Counted from the stretch's first letter, positions 1-8,265 are shown. The stretch is DNA of 64,000 nt from Pseudocoprococcus catus (GCF_019734885.1 NZ_JAAXCM010000046.1:33634-97633), one strand, 5' to 3'. The notes: generated by a model from the sequence alone, not told the origin. Numbers and translations are program-made.

Positions 1-2
1 TC

Positions 3-353
3 CAGATCAAACTTGTGGCACCAAACGCACCTTATTTTAATGGCTGTGATCTGCTCATTGCAGCAGACTGCACAGCTTATGCTTACGGCAATTTTCATCA
101 GGAATTCATCAAAGACCACATCACCATCGTTGGCTGCCCTAAACTGGATTCTGTTGACTACAGCGAAAAGCTGGCACAAATTTTTACTTACAATGATATT
201 AAGAGCATTACATTGACACGTATGACGGTTCCTTGCTGCGGCGGCATGGCTATGGCTGTTCAGAAAGCCATCCAGGCAAGCGGGAAAAACATTCCATTAA
301 AGATTGTTATCATCTCCCCTGATGGACAGATCATCCAGACTCAGGAAATGTAA
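3..353 (+). CDS. iron-sulfur cluster-binding protein, C-terminal part (ferredoxin-like)
   Basis: The reading frame is open from the window edge, so the N-terminal part, where the 4Fe-4S ferredoxin cysteines would lie, is missing. The visible 116 residues contain the family-like stretches APNAPYFNG, LIAADCTAYAYG and VGCPKLDSVDYSEKL, then a CCGG motif. Such C-terminal domains are found in small anaerobe ferredoxin-domain proteins of unknown substrate. It ends before a strong hairpin terminator. The family call rests on remembered similarity, and the redox partner cannot be told from this piece. Confidence 0.6.
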   Translation, partial: QIKLVAPNAPYFNGCDLLIAADCTAYAYGNFHQEFIKDHITIVGCPKLDSVDYSEKLAQIFTYNDIKSITLTRMTVPCCGGMAMAVQKAIQASGKNIPLKIVIISPDGQIIQTQEM

Positions 354-375
354 AGTTCAGCCTTCAATACATCCC

Positions 376-430
376 AAAAAAGCTATTGATGACACTGTGC
401 TCTCACAGTACAGTCATCAATAGCTTTTTT
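376..430. terminator. bidirectional intrinsic terminator
   Basis: An 18-bp stem (376-393 with 413-430) continues inward as ACTGTG/CACAGT. It has an A-run on one side and a T-run on the other, so it can stop both the upstream plus-strand gene and the minus-strand relic. Confidence 0.85.
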
Positions 431-647
431 ACTCATAATAATACTTCATTCGTTCAGCCACAACTTTACATCGCTTTTTACCAAAAGCAATGCCATAGGC
501 CAAAACATTCTCTCTACCAGAATCGATATCCTCTGTTTCAACGATAATGTCCGCAAATCCATCACCGGCTGCTATATTGGATCTGATCAGCCAATTGCCA
601 TTGCCGATCAATATTCCCATCAAAAAAGCATGATAATATTTTTCCTA
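429..647 (-). pseudogene. relic of an AAA-ATPase/PD-(D/E)XK nuclease-type protein
   Basis: Translation of the minus strand gives EKYYHAFLMGIL followed by RSNIAAGDGFADIIVE and, shortly after, AYGIAFGKKRCKV. In intact members of the family (N-terminal ATPase, C-terminal PD-(D/E)XK domain) the first part marks the start of the nuclease domain and the last part is its extreme C-terminus. Here the core between them, with the catalytic E-x-K strand, is missing, and a stop codon lies just upstream at 645-647. This is a deletion relic rather than a small gene. Similar full-length genes are common and often multicopy in Lachnospiraceae and Bacteroidetes. Confidence 0.65.
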
Positions 648-681
648 CTATGTCACTTTATTATTCTATCATGTATTTGAC

Positions 682-1275
682 CTATTCTCTAAGCCGCATC
701 GACAGTGACATCATACATCCGCCAACAGCCCCTGCATGTCTCACCACTTCCAGATTTTCCGGTGTAATGCCGCCGATGGCATAAACCGGAAGCTCCGTCC
801 TATGACAGACATTTTCAAGAAATGTCAGTCCTCTTCCCGGCAGTCCCTTCTTGCAGTCTGTATCAAAAATATGTCCCGCTGTCAGACAGGTAGCGCCGGC
901 TTTCTCAGCCTCCAATACATCCTCCACCGAATGTACCGAAGTACCGATATACTTAAAACCATCTAAAGCTCCTTTTTGTGACAGCTCCATCAAAACAGGC
1001 AGCGGCAGGTGGATATTCTCACAATTCAGCTTTGCAGCCACTTCCGCAAATGAATGCAGAATACATTTCTTATGATGCTCATGACATATCATCAGCACAT
1101 CCTTTGCCAGATGCTCATATTCATCTGGTGTCATATCTTTTTCTCGAAGAATGATGGCATCGATATCTGTGGATGCCAGAAATTCTATCTGTTCCAGAAA
1201 ATCTCTGTCACATAGATGGCGATTTGTTACTGCCATCATATGGGCATAGCTCTGACTAGACATAGATATACTCAT
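682..1275 (-). CDS. thiE: thiamine phosphate synthase (ThiE/TenI family)
   Basis: ThiE joins the thiazole phosphate and the pyrimidine pyrophosphate to give thiamin phosphate. The 197-residue protein has the TIM-barrel pattern of the family: an early IILREKDM strand, LHSFAEVAAKLNCENIHLP, then GTSVHSVEDVLEAEKAGATCLTAGHIFDT and AIGGITPENLEVV for phosphate binding. TenI-like proteins share this fold, so the split between ThiE and TenI is uncertain. The gene overlaps the end of thiH by 20 bases and has only a weak ribosome site, which suggests translational coupling. It is last in the thi operon; a second start at codon 5 (1263) is possible. Confidence 0.8.
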   Translation of the reverse strand: MSISMSSQSYAHMMAVTNRHLCDRDFLEQIEFLASTDIDAIILREKDMTPDEYEHLAKDVLMICHEHHKKCILHSFAEVAAKLNCENIHLPLPVLMELSQKGALDGFKYIGTSVHSVEDVLEAEKAGATCLTAGHIFDTDCKKGLPGRGLTFLENVCHRTELPVYAIGGITPENLEVVRHAGAVGGCMMSLSMRLRE

Positions 1276-2512
1276 TCAGCACAGGCTGAAGCCCCTGATC
1301 CTTGATGGCATCATAGATTTCCTGAAGGCTACGGTTATCCGCAATTTCAAACTGCTCATCACCGCTCTCAGCTTCATTCTCCTTGCCTGTATATTTTTCC
1401 TCATGGTCACCGATACCGGTGCTGACACCTGCTGAAATCTTGGTTGCCGCAAAGCGGATGATGTGATCACGGAATCTTGCCACCTCTCTTGAAGAGACTG
1501 TAATACCAGCATATGGCAGGAAAATACGATACGCACAAAGAATCTGACACAACTGTGTCTCATGGACATCCTTCGGATTGATCTTGTCATTATTAATGAT
1601 CGGACGCAGTCTCGGGCAGGACAAAGACATCTCAGCATGCGGATATTTTCGCTGCAGATAATATACATGCAGCGCTGTTGCCAGGGCATCCTTTCTGAAA
1701 TCATCCAGCCCCAGTAAAGCTGAGAATCCGACACCGCGCATACCGCCCATTAAAGCTCTTTCCTGAGCTTCAAAACGATACGGCCATACACGCTTATGGC
1801 CCATCAGATGCAGCGTTTCGTATTTGTCCGAGTTATAGGTTTCCTGGAAAACAGTGATATAATCCGCACCGCATTCATGAAGGTACTTATATTCATCCAC
1901 ATTGACCGGATAAATCTCAAGACCTACATTTCTGAAATACTTGCTGGCCAGTTTGCAGGCCTCACCGATGTATTTCACATCACTCATATGTCTGCTCTCG
2001 CCTGTCAGCATCAGGATTTCCTCAATACCGGAATCTGCAATGACTTTCATTTCATGCTCGATTTCCTGCATGTTCAATTTCTTGCGGTGAATATGATTGT
2101 AGCAGTTAAAACCACAGTAAACACAATAGTTTTCACAGTAATTGGCAATATAAAGCGGTGTAAAAAGATACACACTGTTGCCGAAATGGTTGCGGCGTTC
2201 TACTGCTGCTTTTTCTGCCATCTGTTCCAGGAAAGGCTGTGCTGCCGGTGAAAGCAGTGCCTTGAAATCCTCAATAGAACAGACATCATGAGCCAGTGCA
2301 GCCTGTACATCCGCAGCTGTATACACTTTCTCATCATAGCTCTCCACCTGGCTCATGACCTTGTCCCTGATATCTGTTGAGATCTGATCCATGCCTTCCA
2401 TATAAGCCATATGATCAGTTCTGAAAGATGGATCCTGTTCCAATCGTTCTTTTTTTGCCTTTGCTTCAGGAGTCATATCATCCCACTGGATGATGTATTC
2501 TTCATTTCCCAT
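1256..2512 (-). CDS. thiH: 2-iminoacetate synthase (radical SAM)
   Basis: ThiH is a radical SAM enzyme that cleaves tyrosine to dehydroglycine and p-cresol, feeding thiazole formation by ThiG. The radical SAM cluster motif C-x3-C-x2-C is visible as CENYCVYCGFNC. LTGESRHMSDVKYI and SALLGLDDFRKDALATA follow, as in this family. The chosen start (2512) has AGGGGGCG eight bases upstream; a frame extension to 2533 would overlap thiG and place the ribosome site inside the coding region. Length is about 418 residues, near the usual 370-470. Use of ThiH rather than glycine oxidase ThiO fits an anaerobe. Confidence 0.9.
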   Translation of the reverse strand: MGNEEYIIQWDDMTPEAKAKKERLEQDPSFRTDHMAYMEGMDQISTDIRDKVMSQVESYDEKVYTAADVQAALAHDVCSIEDFKALLSPAAQPFLEQMAEKAAVERRNHFGNSVYLFTPLYIANYCENYCVYCGFNCYNHIHRKKLNMQEIEHEMKVIADSGIEEILMLTGESRHMSDVKYIGEACKLASKYFRNVGLEIYPVNVDEYKYLHECGADYITVFQETYNSDKYETLHLMGHKRVWPYRFEAQERALMGGMRGVGFSALLGLDDFRKDALATALHVYYLQRKYPHAEMSLSCPRLRPIINNDKINPKDVHETQLCQILCAYRIFLPYAGITVSSREVARFRDHIIRFAATKISAGVSTGIGDHEEKYTGKENEAESGDEQFEIADNRSLQEIYDAIKDQGLQPVLNEYIYV

Positions 2513-2525
2513 TTCAGACGCCCCC

Positions 2526-3299
2526 TTAGTCATGTAAAAATCCTGTCAGAGGATCAGATGCAGATGCGCCTCTGTGAAGGACACGGCCAAGACCTGAAAG
2601 GTAAGCGGCACGGCCTGCTGCGATGGCGTTCTTGAAAGCGCCTGCCATAGCCGGGATATCGCCTGCAGTTGCAATGGCAGTATTGGCCATGATCGCTGCT
2701 GCGCCCATTTCCATGGCTTCACATGCCTGTGACGGACGACCGATACCGGCATCCACAATAATCGGCAGATCAATTTCATCAATCAGAATCTGGATAAATT
2801 CCTTTGTTGCAAGGCCCTTGTTGGAACCGATCGGAGAAGCCAGAGGCATAATGCAGGCTGCACCGGCATTCACCATATCTCTGGCTGCGTTCAGATCCGG
2901 ATACATATAAGGCATAACGATAAATCCTTCCTTTGCAAGAATCTCTGTAGCCTTAATCGTTTCATAATTATCCGGCAGAAGGTATTTGGAATCATGCATG
3001 ATTTCGACTTTAACAAAATCACCGCAGCCCATTTCACGGGCCAGTCTTGCCAGACGAACAGCCTCCTCGGCATTTCTCGCACCGGAAGTATTTGGAAGCA
3101 GTGTCACGCCCTCCGGAATATAATCCAGAATATTCTCCTCTTTACGTGTGTTGACACGACGAAGTGCCAGTGTAATAATCTCTGCGCCGGCATCCTCTAC
3201 AGCCGCACGAATCAGATTCAGATTGTATTTGCCTGAACCAAGAATAAATCTTGATGTAAATGTATGGCCTCCCAATGTCCATGTATCATTATTCTGCAT
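2526..3299 (-). CDS. thiG: thiazole synthase
   Basis: ThiG condenses deoxyxylulose phosphate, dehydroglycine and sulfur from ThiS thiocarboxylate into the thiazole ring. The 257-residue TIM barrel starts with [16 protein letters not shown], and the lysine of that segment or of [15 protein letters not shown] supports Schiff base chemistry as in known ThiG proteins. [18 protein letters not shown] and [20 protein letters not shown] are near-universal ThiG signatures. It lies between thiF and thiH, and a GGGAA site precedes the ATG. A tract of hexamer repeats separates it from thiF. Confidence 0.93.
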   Translation of the reverse strand: MQNNDTWTLGGHTFTSRFILGSGKYNLNLIRAAVEDAGAEIITLALRRVNTRKEENILDYIPEGVTLLPNTSGARNAEEAVRLARLAREMGCGDFVKVEIMHDSKYLLPDNYETIKATEILAKEGFIVMPYMYPDLNAARDMVNAGAACIMPLASPIGSNKGLATKEFIQILIDEIDLPIIVDAGIGRPSQACEAMEMGAAAIMANTAIATAGDIPAMAGAFKNAIAAGRAAYLSGLGRVLHRGASASDPLTGFLHD

Positions 3300-3310
3300 A
3301 ATCGTTCCCT

Positions 3311-3388
3311 ACTTTCATTTTTGCTTTTACTTTTGCTTTCGCTTCTGCTTTTACTTTCACTTTTACTTTCACTTTTGCTTTCGCTTTT
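3311..3388. repeat. hexamer repeat tract RCTTTY x13 between thiF and thiG
   Basis: Thirteen consecutive six-base units fit RCTTTY on the plus strand (RAAAGY in the direction of the operon); only two units deviate (ATTTTT and GCTTCT). The tract is purine-only on one strand with few exceptions and lies in the 150-base gap between thiF and thiG, where operon genes elsewhere in this cluster touch or overlap. Confidence 0.9.
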
Positions 3389-3449
3389 CTAAAGCTCAGC
3401 TGTTCTCTGTCATTATTTCCATTGACAATTGATTGAGACTTTTTTATTT

Positions 3450-4289
3450 CTATAGCTCATCTGCATCCAGACCAAGGACACAGCGCAAAACCATATTGGC
3501 TTCATGTGCCGCACAGATGGTTACTCTCGGAGCCATCAGGCCTCTGCCCGGCATGGCGCCGCTGACACCGTCCCCGCAAATATAAAAATGATCGTTGATC
3601 TTACGCGTCCTGATCGTGTTGGAGGGGCCATAACCTGCCATTCCGGAGCCGCAGATCAATGTCTTCTCCGGATAATAACATAAAATCTGCTCCGTCAGCA
3701 TCGCCTTCACATCCGGCTTATCAAAGGCCTCACAGATGATGTCGTCATCTTTAAAAAGATCCCGGCAATTTTCTTCCGTAATACGCACTGTGTCAATCTG
3801 TGTCTCAATATACGGATTCATTCGCTGCAATTCATCCTTTAAGGCTTCTGTCTTGTACATGCCCAGATGCTCCACCATATACTGCTGCCGGTTCAGATTG
3901 CTCGGCTCCACAATGTCAAAATCGATCAAATGCAGATGACCGATACCGGTTCTTGCCAGCATAATGGCAATATTGGATCCAAGGCCGCCAAGACCTGCGA
4001 TGGCTACTCTGGCTTTCTTCGCCTTTTCATAGACATGAGGCGTATGTCTTGCGCAGAGCATACTCTCCATCTCTTCGCGATCCGGCATCTTGCCTTTTCG
4101 TATCCAATTAATAGTCATTCCGTCCTTCAAAGACAGATTCTCATCCGTCTGAAAGCCTTCAACAATCCATACACAATGTCTCTGAATATCCTCTTCCAGG
4201 CCTTCTGAAGCATAAGTTCGTCGCTTCAAATCTGCCATATCTGCCGCTTCTGTCTTCACAGATCGTCCGTTTAGAATAATCTCTGCCAC
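3450..4289 (-). CDS. thiF: ThiF-family sulfur carrier adenylyltransferase
   Basis: This E1-like enzyme adenylates the C-terminal glycine of ThiS so that it can accept sulfur. The nucleotide-binding loop GLGGLGSNIAIMLARTGIG (about residues 98-116) is followed by DFDIVEPSNLNRQQY, the catalytic Asp/Arg segment of the family. The first 70 residues (ILNGRSVKTEAADMADLKRR) look like a ThiS-type ubiquitin fold, a layout seen in clostridial ThiF proteins. The paired zinc cysteines of the long ThiF type are not obvious. It begins one base after thiS ends, so the two are surely co-translated. Confidence 0.88.
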   Translation of the reverse strand: MAEIILNGRSVKTEAADMADLKRRTYASEGLEEDIQRHCVWIVEGFQTDENLSLKDGMTINWIRKGKMPDREEMESMLCARHTPHVYEKAKKARVAIAGLGGLGSNIAIMLARTGIGHLHLIDFDIVEPSNLNRQQYMVEHLGMYKTEALKDELQRMNPYIETQIDTVRITEENCRDLFKDDDIICEAFDKPDVKAMLTEQILCYYPEKTLICGSGMAGYGPSNTIRTRKINDHFYICGDGVSGAMPGRGLMAPRVTICAAHEANMVLRCVLGLDADEL

Positions 4290-4290
4290 A

Positions 4291-4488
4291 TCAACCGCCT
4301 CCTACAAATCGGACAACCTCAACTGTATCGCCATCCTTCAAAATGGCTTCTTCCCATGTACTTCTCGGAATAATTGCGCCATTGCACTCAACCGCAATCA
4401 TCTTGTCCGGATACCCGTGTTCCTTTAAAAAAGCTGCAACCGTTGTACCCTCTGCAATTTCCAGCATTTCACCATTGACTTTAATCAC
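4291..4488 (-). CDS. thiS: sulfur carrier protein ThiS
   Basis: A 65-residue ubiquitin-like protein beginning MIKVNGEMLEIAEG and ending in the required FVGGG tail that is adenylated and thiocarboxylated. The start is taken as the GTG at 4486-4488 because GAGGGGAGGG lies just upstream. An alternative in-frame GTG at 4509 would put that ribosome site inside the gene. It is the first gene of the thi operon and sits one base before thiF. Confidence 0.9.
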   Translation of the reverse strand: MIKVNGEMLEIAEGTTVAAFLKEHGYPDKMIAVECNGAIIPRSTWEEAILKDGDTVEVVRFVGGG

Positions 4489-4540
4489 TACGAACCCTCC
4501 CCTCGTCACAACCGTGCACCAATTTTGACGTTCTCAGTAT

Positions 4541-4588
4541 TCGCCAAGGTTTCATACAAGCATGAACCTCGGCTCATTACCCGCGTGA
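4541..4588 (+). repeat. dispersed hairpin repeat, copy A
   Basis: A 48-base element starting TCGCCAAGGT with central CAAGCATG and ending CCGCGTGA. It matches copy B (5135-5182) at 37 of 48 positions, and the 11 differences are all transitions. It folds as a hairpin (GCCAAGGTT with AACCTCGGC, one mismatch). Confidence 0.8.
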
Positions 4589-4724
4589 ACAAAGTGTGCG
4601 CTTGACGCACACTTTGGCGCATGAGCGGATAGCACAGCTATATATTCCTCTCCGCGAACTGCACTTTCTAGCACGCAGTACCTTTTTATGTGATAGGGAA
4701 TTCCAACGGAATTTCCTATTACAT

Positions 4725-4775
4725 AAAAAAACCGCACAAAGAACTACACCCGTGGTGGTGTACCCCTTCATGCGG
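4725..4775 (-). terminator. terminator-like hairpin in the thi leader
   Basis: On the minus strand a 10-bp stem (4766-4775 with 4732-4741, including G-U pairs) encloses a second stem TACACC/GGGTGTA and is followed by an uninterrupted T-run. It lies about 65 bases after the predicted transcription start, so it could stop transcription before thiS unless overridden. Confidence 0.75.
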
Positions 4776-4844
4776 CTAAACATCAAAATTCATAACCATT
4801 CACATAACAGTCATAAACCAAATGAACTTTTGCACTCTGACTTA

Positions 4845-4872
4845 ATTATAACGTTTTTTCACTATCTGTCAA
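4845..4872 (-). promoter_or_regulatory. predicted promoter of thi operon
   Basis: On the minus strand a consensus TTGACA (4867-4872) is followed after 16 bases by TATAAT (4845-4850). It is the only strong promoter seen upstream of thiS. Confidence 0.75.
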
Positions 4873-5020
4873 CCCCGTATCCCATCTGCATGCCATCCAA
4901 AACATTATGGCTGGTCATCCCATACGGGATACTTTTGCTTATCAGCATCCATCCCCTTATCCTTACCATCTCTTTTACAATACAAAATCACAAAACTGTA
5001 GCCCATTCTCTGATTTCATT

Positions 5021-5049
5021 TTGATAAACACATTTTCCTGCGTTATAAT
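5021..5049 (+). promoter_or_regulatory. predicted promoter of degV
   Basis: TTGATA (5021-5026), a 17-base spacer and TATAAT (5044-5049). The resulting leader of about 205 bases carries the repeat copy B and a hairpin formed by GCGAAATCC and GGATTTCGC just before the gene. Confidence 0.7.
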
Positions 5050-5134
5050 ACTCTCTGATAAATAATTTTTTTATATTTGATGAAAATAAACTATGAGAAA
5101 CACGCTTCGCGAGTTTCTCAAGTTATCGCGGCAG

Positions 5135-5182
5135 TCGCCAAGGTCTCGTGCAAGCACGGACTTTGGCTCGTTGCTCGCGTAA
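5135..5182 (+). repeat. dispersed hairpin repeat, copy B
   Basis: Same element as at 4541-4588. Stem GCCAAGGTC/GACTTTGGC with an inner CGTG-CAAG-CACG hairpin; flanking CGCG segments extend the pairing. It lies in the degV leader. Confidence 0.8.
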
Positions 5183-5261
5183 ATTACATGCGAAATCCTC
5201 ACCTACTTCAAGATAATATATAAGGCTTGGATGGATTTCGCAAGATTTTAGGAGATTTTTT

Positions 5262-6155
5262 ATGTATCAGATTATTACAGACGGTTCATGGGATATGGGC
5301 AGCGAACGTGCCGCCAGATTCGGCGTAGAGGTTGTGCCTTATTACGTGACCATGGACGGTGAACATTATTTAAAAGAAATAAAAGAACTGGATGTCCGTG
5401 ATTTTTATCAGTTTATGGTGGATAATCCAAAGATTTTCCCGAAGACATCTCTGCCGACAGTTCAGGATTATTATGATGTTTTTGAAAAATACGCCAAACA
5501 GGGCATTGATATCATCTGCTTTACCTTAAGTGCCAAATTCAGCGGTTCCTATAACTCCGCCCGCAATGCAGGCAGTATGATTCTTGAAAATTATCCGGGC
5601 ATCCGGGTGACGGTCATGGATACAACTCTGGCTACCCTGATGCAGGGTTTGATGATCCAGGAAATCCTCCGCTTCCAGCATTCCGGCGCCAATTACGATG
5701 AACTCATCAAACGCGCCGATGAAATCAAAAACACATGCCGTATTTTCTTTACCGTTGAAAATATGGACTATCTCATTCACGGCGGCCGTGTCGGCAAACT
5801 GGCAGGCATCTCAGCCAATATTCTGAATCTGCGCCCGATGATCCTGATGACCCAGGGTGAACTCTTCCCATCCGGTCTGGCCAGAGGCCGTGTACAGTCC
5901 CGCAAAAAGGCCATGGAAAAATTATTTACTTATATAGAAGAAAACGGCAATGATCCGGACCGCTATGTTTACATGGTAGGCTATGGCTACAACATCAAAG
6001 AAGGCGAGGACCTCCGCAAGGATGTCATTGAAAAAATGAAAAAGAAATGGCCGGGATTTGAACCAATTGTTGATATCGGTCAGATTGGTGCTACCATCGG
6101 CGTGCACACAGGCCCGCATCCGATTGGTTTCGGTTTGTGTGAGAAATCCTGCTAA
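5262..6155 (+). CDS. DegV family fatty acid-binding protein
   Basis: DegV/FakB-type proteins bind a fatty acid, and some deliver it to a FakA kinase for phosphorylation. The 297-residue protein opens with the family-like ITDGSWDM. It carries KTSLPTVQDYYDVFEKY, then CFTLSAKFSGSYNSARNA with the serines that hold the carboxylate, and a C-terminal domain with HGGRVGKLAGISANILNLRPM. GAHTGP-like IGVHTGPHPIGFG closes the protein as in the family. A strong AGGAG precedes the ATG. It appears to be transcribed alone. Confidence 0.9.
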   Translation: MYQIITDGSWDMGSERAARFGVEVVPYYVTMDGEHYLKEIKELDVRDFYQFMVDNPKIFPKTSLPTVQDYYDVFEKYAKQGIDIICFTLSAKFSGSYNSARNAGSMILENYPGIRVTVMDTTLATLMQGLMIQEILRFQHSGANYDELIKRADEIKNTCRIFFTVENMDYLIHGGRVGKLAGISANILNLRPMILMTQGELFPSGLARGRVQSRKKAMEKLFTYIEENGNDPDRYVYMVGYGYNIKEGEDLRKDVIEKMKKKWPGFEPIVDIGQIGATIGVHTGPHPIGFGLCEKSC

Positions 6156-6202
6156 AACCGTGAGTATAATATAAAGTACTGAATTTCATACTTTCCATCC
6201 CA

Positions 6203-6231
6203 TTGAGAAATACGTCGGATTATGTTACACT
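6203..6231 (+). promoter_or_regulatory. possible promoter of the Ldh-family gene
   Basis: TTGAGA (6203-6208), 17-base spacer, TACACT (6226-6231). The boxes are imperfect, so the call is tentative. Confidence 0.4.
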
Positions 6232-6291
6232 TATTATATCTATAATCAACACTTTACAAAGATAAAAATAATGTATTTAGGAGGTTCAGAC

Positions 6292-7389
6292 ATGGCACAT
6301 GTTAAAATCCAGTATGATGTGATGGATGCATTCTGTATGGATGTTTTCCAGAAATTCGGTTTCACAAAGGATGAAAGCCGTATTATTTCCGATGTTTTAT
6401 TACTTTCAGATGTTTATGGCATCGAATCCCACGGCGCACAGAGACTGACCCGCTACCACAAAGGTATCGCCAGCGGCATGATCAAAGTACATGCCAAACC
6501 TGAAATCGTTTTTGAAACACCTGTTTCCGCAGTTGTAGACGGTCATGACGGCATGGGCCAGCTTATCGGACATTTTGCTATGGAACTGGCTATCAAGAAA
6601 GCCAAAGAAACAGGCATGGCTATTGTTTCTGTCAGAGATTCCAATCATTTCGGTATCGCCGGTTACTATGCCAAGATGGCCTGCGACCAGGGACTGATCG
6701 GTATGGCTTTCACAAACTCTGAAGCCATTGTTGTACCTACCTTCGGCAAGAAAGCAATGCTTGGTACGAACCCGATCGCTATTTCCATGCCTGCGGAGCC
6801 TTACCCATTCTTCTTCGATGCTTCCACAAGCGTTGTAACCCGCGGCAAGTTCGAAATGTACAAGAAAGCTGAAAAGCCAATCCCTGACTGCTGGGGCCTT
6901 GACGCAAAAGGTCATCCATGTACAGATGCCGCAGAAGTCCTGTCCAATATCGACAAGAAAGCCGGCGGCGGTATCATGCCTCTGGGTGGTTCCGAAGAAC
7001 TGACAGGCAGCCACAAAGGTTACGGCTATGCCATGATCTGTGAAATCTTCAGCTCCATTCTCTCAATGGGCCTGACATCCAACTATAACATCCAGAACGG
7101 CAAGGGCGGCACATGCCACGGCTTCATCGCCATCAACCCTGCTGCTTTCGGCGATCCTGAAGCCATCAAACAGCACCTGTCCACTTTCCTGACAGAGCTT
7201 CGCGAATCCCCGAAGGCTGACGGCAAAGAACGTATTTACACACATGGTGAGAAAGAAATCTTTGCAACTGCTGACCGTATGAAGAACGGCATCGATGTCG
7301 ATGTCAAGACACTGGCTGAGATGAAGGATATGAGCGAATATGTCGGTGCTGATTTTGACAGCTATTTTGGCGATATTTACAAAGGATAA
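6292..7389 (+). CDS. Ldh family NAD(P)-dependent dehydrogenase (malate/lactate/ureidoglycolate type)
   Basis: The protein belongs to the Ldh_2 (type 2 malate/L-lactate dehydrogenase) family, unrelated in fold to classical Rossmann LDH. Seen motifs are LSDVYGIESHGAQRLTRY near residue 40, VSVRDSNHFGIAGYYAKMA, FGKKAMLGTNPIAISMPA and GSHKGYGYAMICEIFSSIL. The start at 6292 has AGGAGG six to twelve bases upstream; that site lies within the in-frame extension that starts at 6271. Length is 365 residues, normal for the family. The substrate (malate, lactate, sulfolactate, ureidoglycolate) cannot be told from sequence. It is followed by a long hairpin terminator and then ridA. Confidence 0.85.
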   Translation: MAHVKIQYDVMDAFCMDVFQKFGFTKDESRIISDVLLLSDVYGIESHGAQRLTRYHKGIASGMIKVHAKPEIVFETPVSAVVDGHDGMGQLIGHFAMELAIKKAKETGMAIVSVRDSNHFGIAGYYAKMACDQGLIGMAFTNSEAIVVPTFGKKAMLGTNPIAISMPAEPYPFFFDASTSVVTRGKFEMYKKAEKPIPDCWGLDAKGHPCTDAAEVLSNIDKKAGGGIMPLGGSEELTGSHKGYGYAMICEIFSSILSMGLTSNYNIQNGKGGTCHGFIAINPAAFGDPEAIKQHLSTFLTELRESPKADGKERIYTHGEKEIFATADRMKNGIDVDVKTLAEMKDMSEYVGADFDSYFGDIYKG

Positions 7390-7430
7390 CTCCTCTGAGT
7401 CTTTCGCCTTGTTATCATAACCAAACATCA

Positions 7431-7506
7431 AAAAAAGAAAAGCAGGATAATGTCAAAAAATATTTTAGTTTAGCTAAATATTTTTTAGATATTATCTTGC
7501 TTTTTG
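7431..7506. terminator. long A/T-rich hairpin terminator
   Basis: AAAAGCA and GATAAT on the left pair with ATTATC and TGCTTTTT on the right, and an inner AAAAAATATTT/AAATATTTTTT stem continues the hairpin. A T-run follows on the plus strand. Confidence 0.75.
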
Positions 7507-7524
7507 TCTGATTTATGGTATCAT
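7497..7524 (+). promoter_or_regulatory. possible promoter of ridA
   Basis: TTGCTT (7497-7502), 16-base spacer and TATCAT (7519-7524), partly overlapping the preceding terminator arm. Confidence 0.4.
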
Positions 7525-7576
7525 GAATACAGAACGTTATATTATCATTTAAGAAGATTTCAAGGAGGCTTTTATT

Positions 7577-7957
7577 ATGAAAGAAGTAATTCACACATCT
7601 AACGCACCAGCAGCTATCGGACCATATTCACAGGCAATCAAAGCAGGCGGCGCCATCTATGTATCCGGTCAGCTTCCTGTTGATCCTGCAACAGGCGCTT
7701 TCGCAGGCGATACAATCCAGGAACAGACACGTCAGTCCCTGACAAATATCAAGAACATCCTTGCTGAAGCAGGCACAGATCTTGATCATGTTGTTCGTGT
7801 TGATGTTTTCATGAAAGATATGAACATGTTCGCTGATATGAATGCTGTTTATGCAGAGTTCTTCACAGAAAAATGCCCTGCAAGAGCTGCTGTAGAAGTT
7901 GCAAGACTTCCTAAAGATGCCCTTGTTGAAATCGGTGCAATTGCTGTTGTTGACTAA
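7577..7957 (+). CDS. ridA: RidA family reactive enamine/imine deaminase
   Basis: RidA hydrolyses reactive 2-aminoacrylate and related imines produced by PLP enzymes such as threonine dehydratase. The 126-residue protein is full length and begins with the canonical [18 protein letters not shown]. It then shows [13 protein letters not shown], the helix [17 protein letters not shown], and ends with [25 protein letters not shown]; the arginine in CPARAA is the substrate-binding residue. AAGGAGG precedes the ATG. A PatB-like C-S lyase elsewhere in the window (47202-48410) is the kind of PLP enzyme that makes such intermediates. Confidence 0.95.
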   Translation: MKEVIHTSNAPAAIGPYSQAIKAGGAIYVSGQLPVDPATGAFAGDTIQEQTRQSLTNIKNILAEAGTDLDHVVRVDVFMKDMNMFADMNAVYAEFFTEKCPARAAVEVARLPKDALVEIGAIAVVD

Positions 7958-7971
7958 TTGATATTCAGACG

Positions 7972-8047
7972 ACAAAATATAAAAGAAATCCCTCCTGAAA
8001 CGGGCTCAGCGCCCACTGTTTCAGGAGGGATTTCTTTTATATTTTGT
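7972..8047. terminator. perfect 30-bp inverted repeat terminator
   Basis: Bases 7972-8001 are fully complementary to 8018-8047 with a 16-base loop, and the stem ends in A/T-rich arms giving T-runs in both directions. After it, 8048-8265 is A/T-rich and holds no gene that I can see. Confidence 0.9.
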
Positions 8048-8265
8048 CTGTTTGTTATTTTCAGATATTTATTCTTATTTTTTGTATTTTTCAAACATCA
8101 GATATATTTTTTTACAATTTTTGTTTTATTTGTCATACTTGATTGACAATTTTCAGAAAAACATAATATACTAAATATACACAACACCAACTCATTACTT
8201 TCTATTTCTTAGCACCATATAAGATCTCTATCAATCAGAAAGGAAGTAAGGCTATCTATTAGACG

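Larger units (their letters stand above)
4489..4840 (-). other. long structured leader of the thi operon
   Basis: About 350 bases lie between the predicted promoter and thiS without a gene. In transcription order they hold a terminator-like hairpin (4725-4775), a long imperfect hairpin (4687-4704 with 4708-4725), a perfect 11-bp hairpin (4590-4600 with 4606-4616) and one copy of a dispersed repeat (4541-4588). I found no TPP riboswitch core (no GGATAATGCC-like segment), although the operon makes thiamin. Confidence 0.6.

Noticed and set aside
3148..3432. Plus-strand frame with a Phe/Tyr/Cys repeat
   Set aside because: It is the reading of the hexamer tract and of the antisense of thiG; no start signal.
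4501..4600. CTGAGA and GGTTCATG on the minus strand as a TPP riboswitch
   Set aside because: The essential second half (GGATAATGCC...GAAGGGA) is absent and the bases fit the dispersed repeat better.
4596..5024. Plus-strand open frame of 142 codons upstream of degV
   Set aside because: It runs through the thi leader hairpins and promoter on the other strand, has no ribosome site and the product is unlike a protein (His/Ser/Leu-rich).
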